A DNA stretch of 6,104 nucleotides from a bacterium (GTDB lineage: Bacteria > Bacillota > Clostridia > Oscillospirales > Acutalibacteraceae), in NCBI GenBank assembly GCA_004560045.1, contig SFWF01000074.1, forward strand, positions 1 to 6,104, given 5' to 3'. Numbering within the stretch: the stretch's first letter is position 1; the number at the start of each line of letters is the position of its first letter. A program made the translations under genes and the position numbers. Positions 5,867-6,104 of this stretch are shown one piece after another. The notes beneath the pieces were generated by a model. The model was not told where the DNA came from, made no database searches, and saw only the letters and a program-made list of their open reading frames with translations.

Positions 5867-5872
5867 CCTCCT
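5867..5872 (-). promoter_or_regulatory. Ribosome binding site that sets the feoB start
   Basis: AGGAGG on the minus strand, 6 nt before the ATG at 5860-5858. It decides the start in favour of the 677-residue protein over an ATG 29 codons upstream, which has no comparable site. Confidence 0.85.
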
Positions 5873-5894
5873 GAAATTCTTGGGTTTTGGCCTT

Positions 5895-5914
5895 CGGTTA
5901 GCGGCGGCTAACCG
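5895..5914 (-). promoter_or_regulatory. Second hairpin in the feoA-feoB gap
   Basis: A perfect 8-bp inverted repeat, 5895-5902 (CGGTTAGC) with 5907-5914, around a 4-nt GC loop. It has no T-run on either side. It lies between the terminator-like hairpin and the feoB ribosome site. It may stabilise the 5' end of a feoB message or take part in attenuation; this is inference. Confidence 0.55.
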
Positions 5915-5920
5915 AGTTTC

Positions 5921-5947
5921 AAAATAAAAAAGTGGGATATTTCCCAC
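5921..5947 (-). terminator. Intrinsic-terminator-like hairpin between feoA and feoB
   Basis: On the minus strand a perfect 6-bp stem (5947-5942, GTGGGA, with 5937-5932, TCCCAC) around a 4-nt loop is followed at once by T6-A-T4 (5931-5921). It begins 3 bases after the feoA stop codon. The form is that of a classic Rho-independent terminator, though the stem is short, so it probably passes a fraction of polymerases into feoB. Confidence 0.7.
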
Positions 5948-5950
5948 GAT

Positions 5951-6104
5951 TTAAATTTTTATGGCTTCGGCAAGCTGATAGTCGATGTTATATCTTCCCT
6001 CTTTGATGGAAACGACACAGCCGCCTTTAAGATGTGATATGACGGTAATAGGCTGACCCGCGTAGCAACCAAGGGTAAAGAGAAAGGAATCGAGCTCCTC
6101 ATCG
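5951..6104 (-). CDS. feoA: FeoA family protein, C-terminal part (truncated by window edge)
   Basis: Only the last 50 codons are in the window; the gene continues past 6104. The translation begins DEELDSFLFTLGC and continues through AGQPITVISH, GGCVVSIKEGRYNID and QLAEAIKI before TAA (5953-5951). This is the FeoA SH3-like domain, in which a 'GxxxGxxIxV' strand pair is followed by a strand carrying the ligand-like residues and a final 'LAEAI' helix. Intact FeoA is about 75 residues, so roughly a third is missing. It is a cytosolic partner that binds or regulates FeoB. It lies upstream of feoB in the same direction with a gap of 90 bases that contains a terminator-like hairpin. Clostridia often carry two feoA genes in tandem; whether another lies upstream cannot be seen. 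Confidence 0.85.
   Translation of the reverse strand, partial: DEELDSFLFTLGCYAGQPITVISHLKGGCVVSIKEGRYNIDYQLAEAIKI

Noticed and set aside
5861..5947. 29-residue N-terminal extension of FeoB from an upstream ATG at 5947.
   Set aside because: It would pass through the terminator-like hairpin and the second hairpin, has no ribosome site, and AGGAGG sits 6 nt before the internal ATG that begins the G domain.

Overview
The window looks like chromosome from an anaerobic, gut-type Clostridia (Bacillota; Oscillospiraceae/Ruminococcaceae-like). The reasons are consensus AGGAGG-type ribosome sites, compact sigma-A promoters (TTGxxx-17/18-TATTAT), the clostridial FeoA-FeoB-'FeoB-associated Cys-rich membrane protein' set, a clostridial PyrE-like phosphoribosyltransferase and a DUF1015 protein. 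Base composition is moderate. The taxonomic call is inference from protein families; no rRNA marker is present. There is no CRISPR, tRNA, rRNA, insertion sequence or phage gene, and I found no clear new multi-gene system.

Layout. (1) 1-663 (+): a single open frame joins the end of a NarL/LuxR-type response regulator to the last ~135 residues of a GH78 (alpha-L-rhamnosidase-like) enzyme. The 5' end lies off the window. This is either a real deletion fusion or an assembly chimera. (2) 681-1463 (+): a self-contained unit with promoter, strong leader hairpin, AGGAGG, a PyrE-like phosphoribosyltransferase gene and a perfect 19-bp bidirectional terminator. (3) 1500-1660 (-): a gene-free gap with a good promoter inside a perfect 22-bp palindrome, followed by about 118 nt that fold into serial hairpins and end in a T-run. 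This is my best candidate for an unannotated small RNA. (4) 1657-3537 (-): a two-gene operon, DUF1015 protein then RluA-type pseudouridine synthase, coupled by a TAATG stop/start overlap and preceded by its own promoter. (5) 3543-6104 (-): the ferrous-iron uptake operon feoA (partial) - feoB - small Cys-rich membrane protein. An intrinsic-terminator-like hairpin and a second hairpin lie between feoA and feoB, and a hairpin follows the last gene.

How the genes work together. Only the feo genes form an obvious functional unit: FeoB is the GTPase-linked Fe(II) permease, FeoA its small SH3-like cytosolic partner, and the TTG-started Cys-rich membrane peptide the usual third member in Clostridia. 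DUF1015 and RluA are co-translated but have no known shared pathway. The phosphoribosyltransferase is transcribed convergently with the rluA/sRNA side and separated from it by the bidirectional terminator. The parts most worth a second look are the chimeric ORF, the candidate sRNA with its palindromic promoter, the leader hairpin, the phosphoribosyltransferase's altered PRPP loop, and the terminator-like element inside the feo operon.
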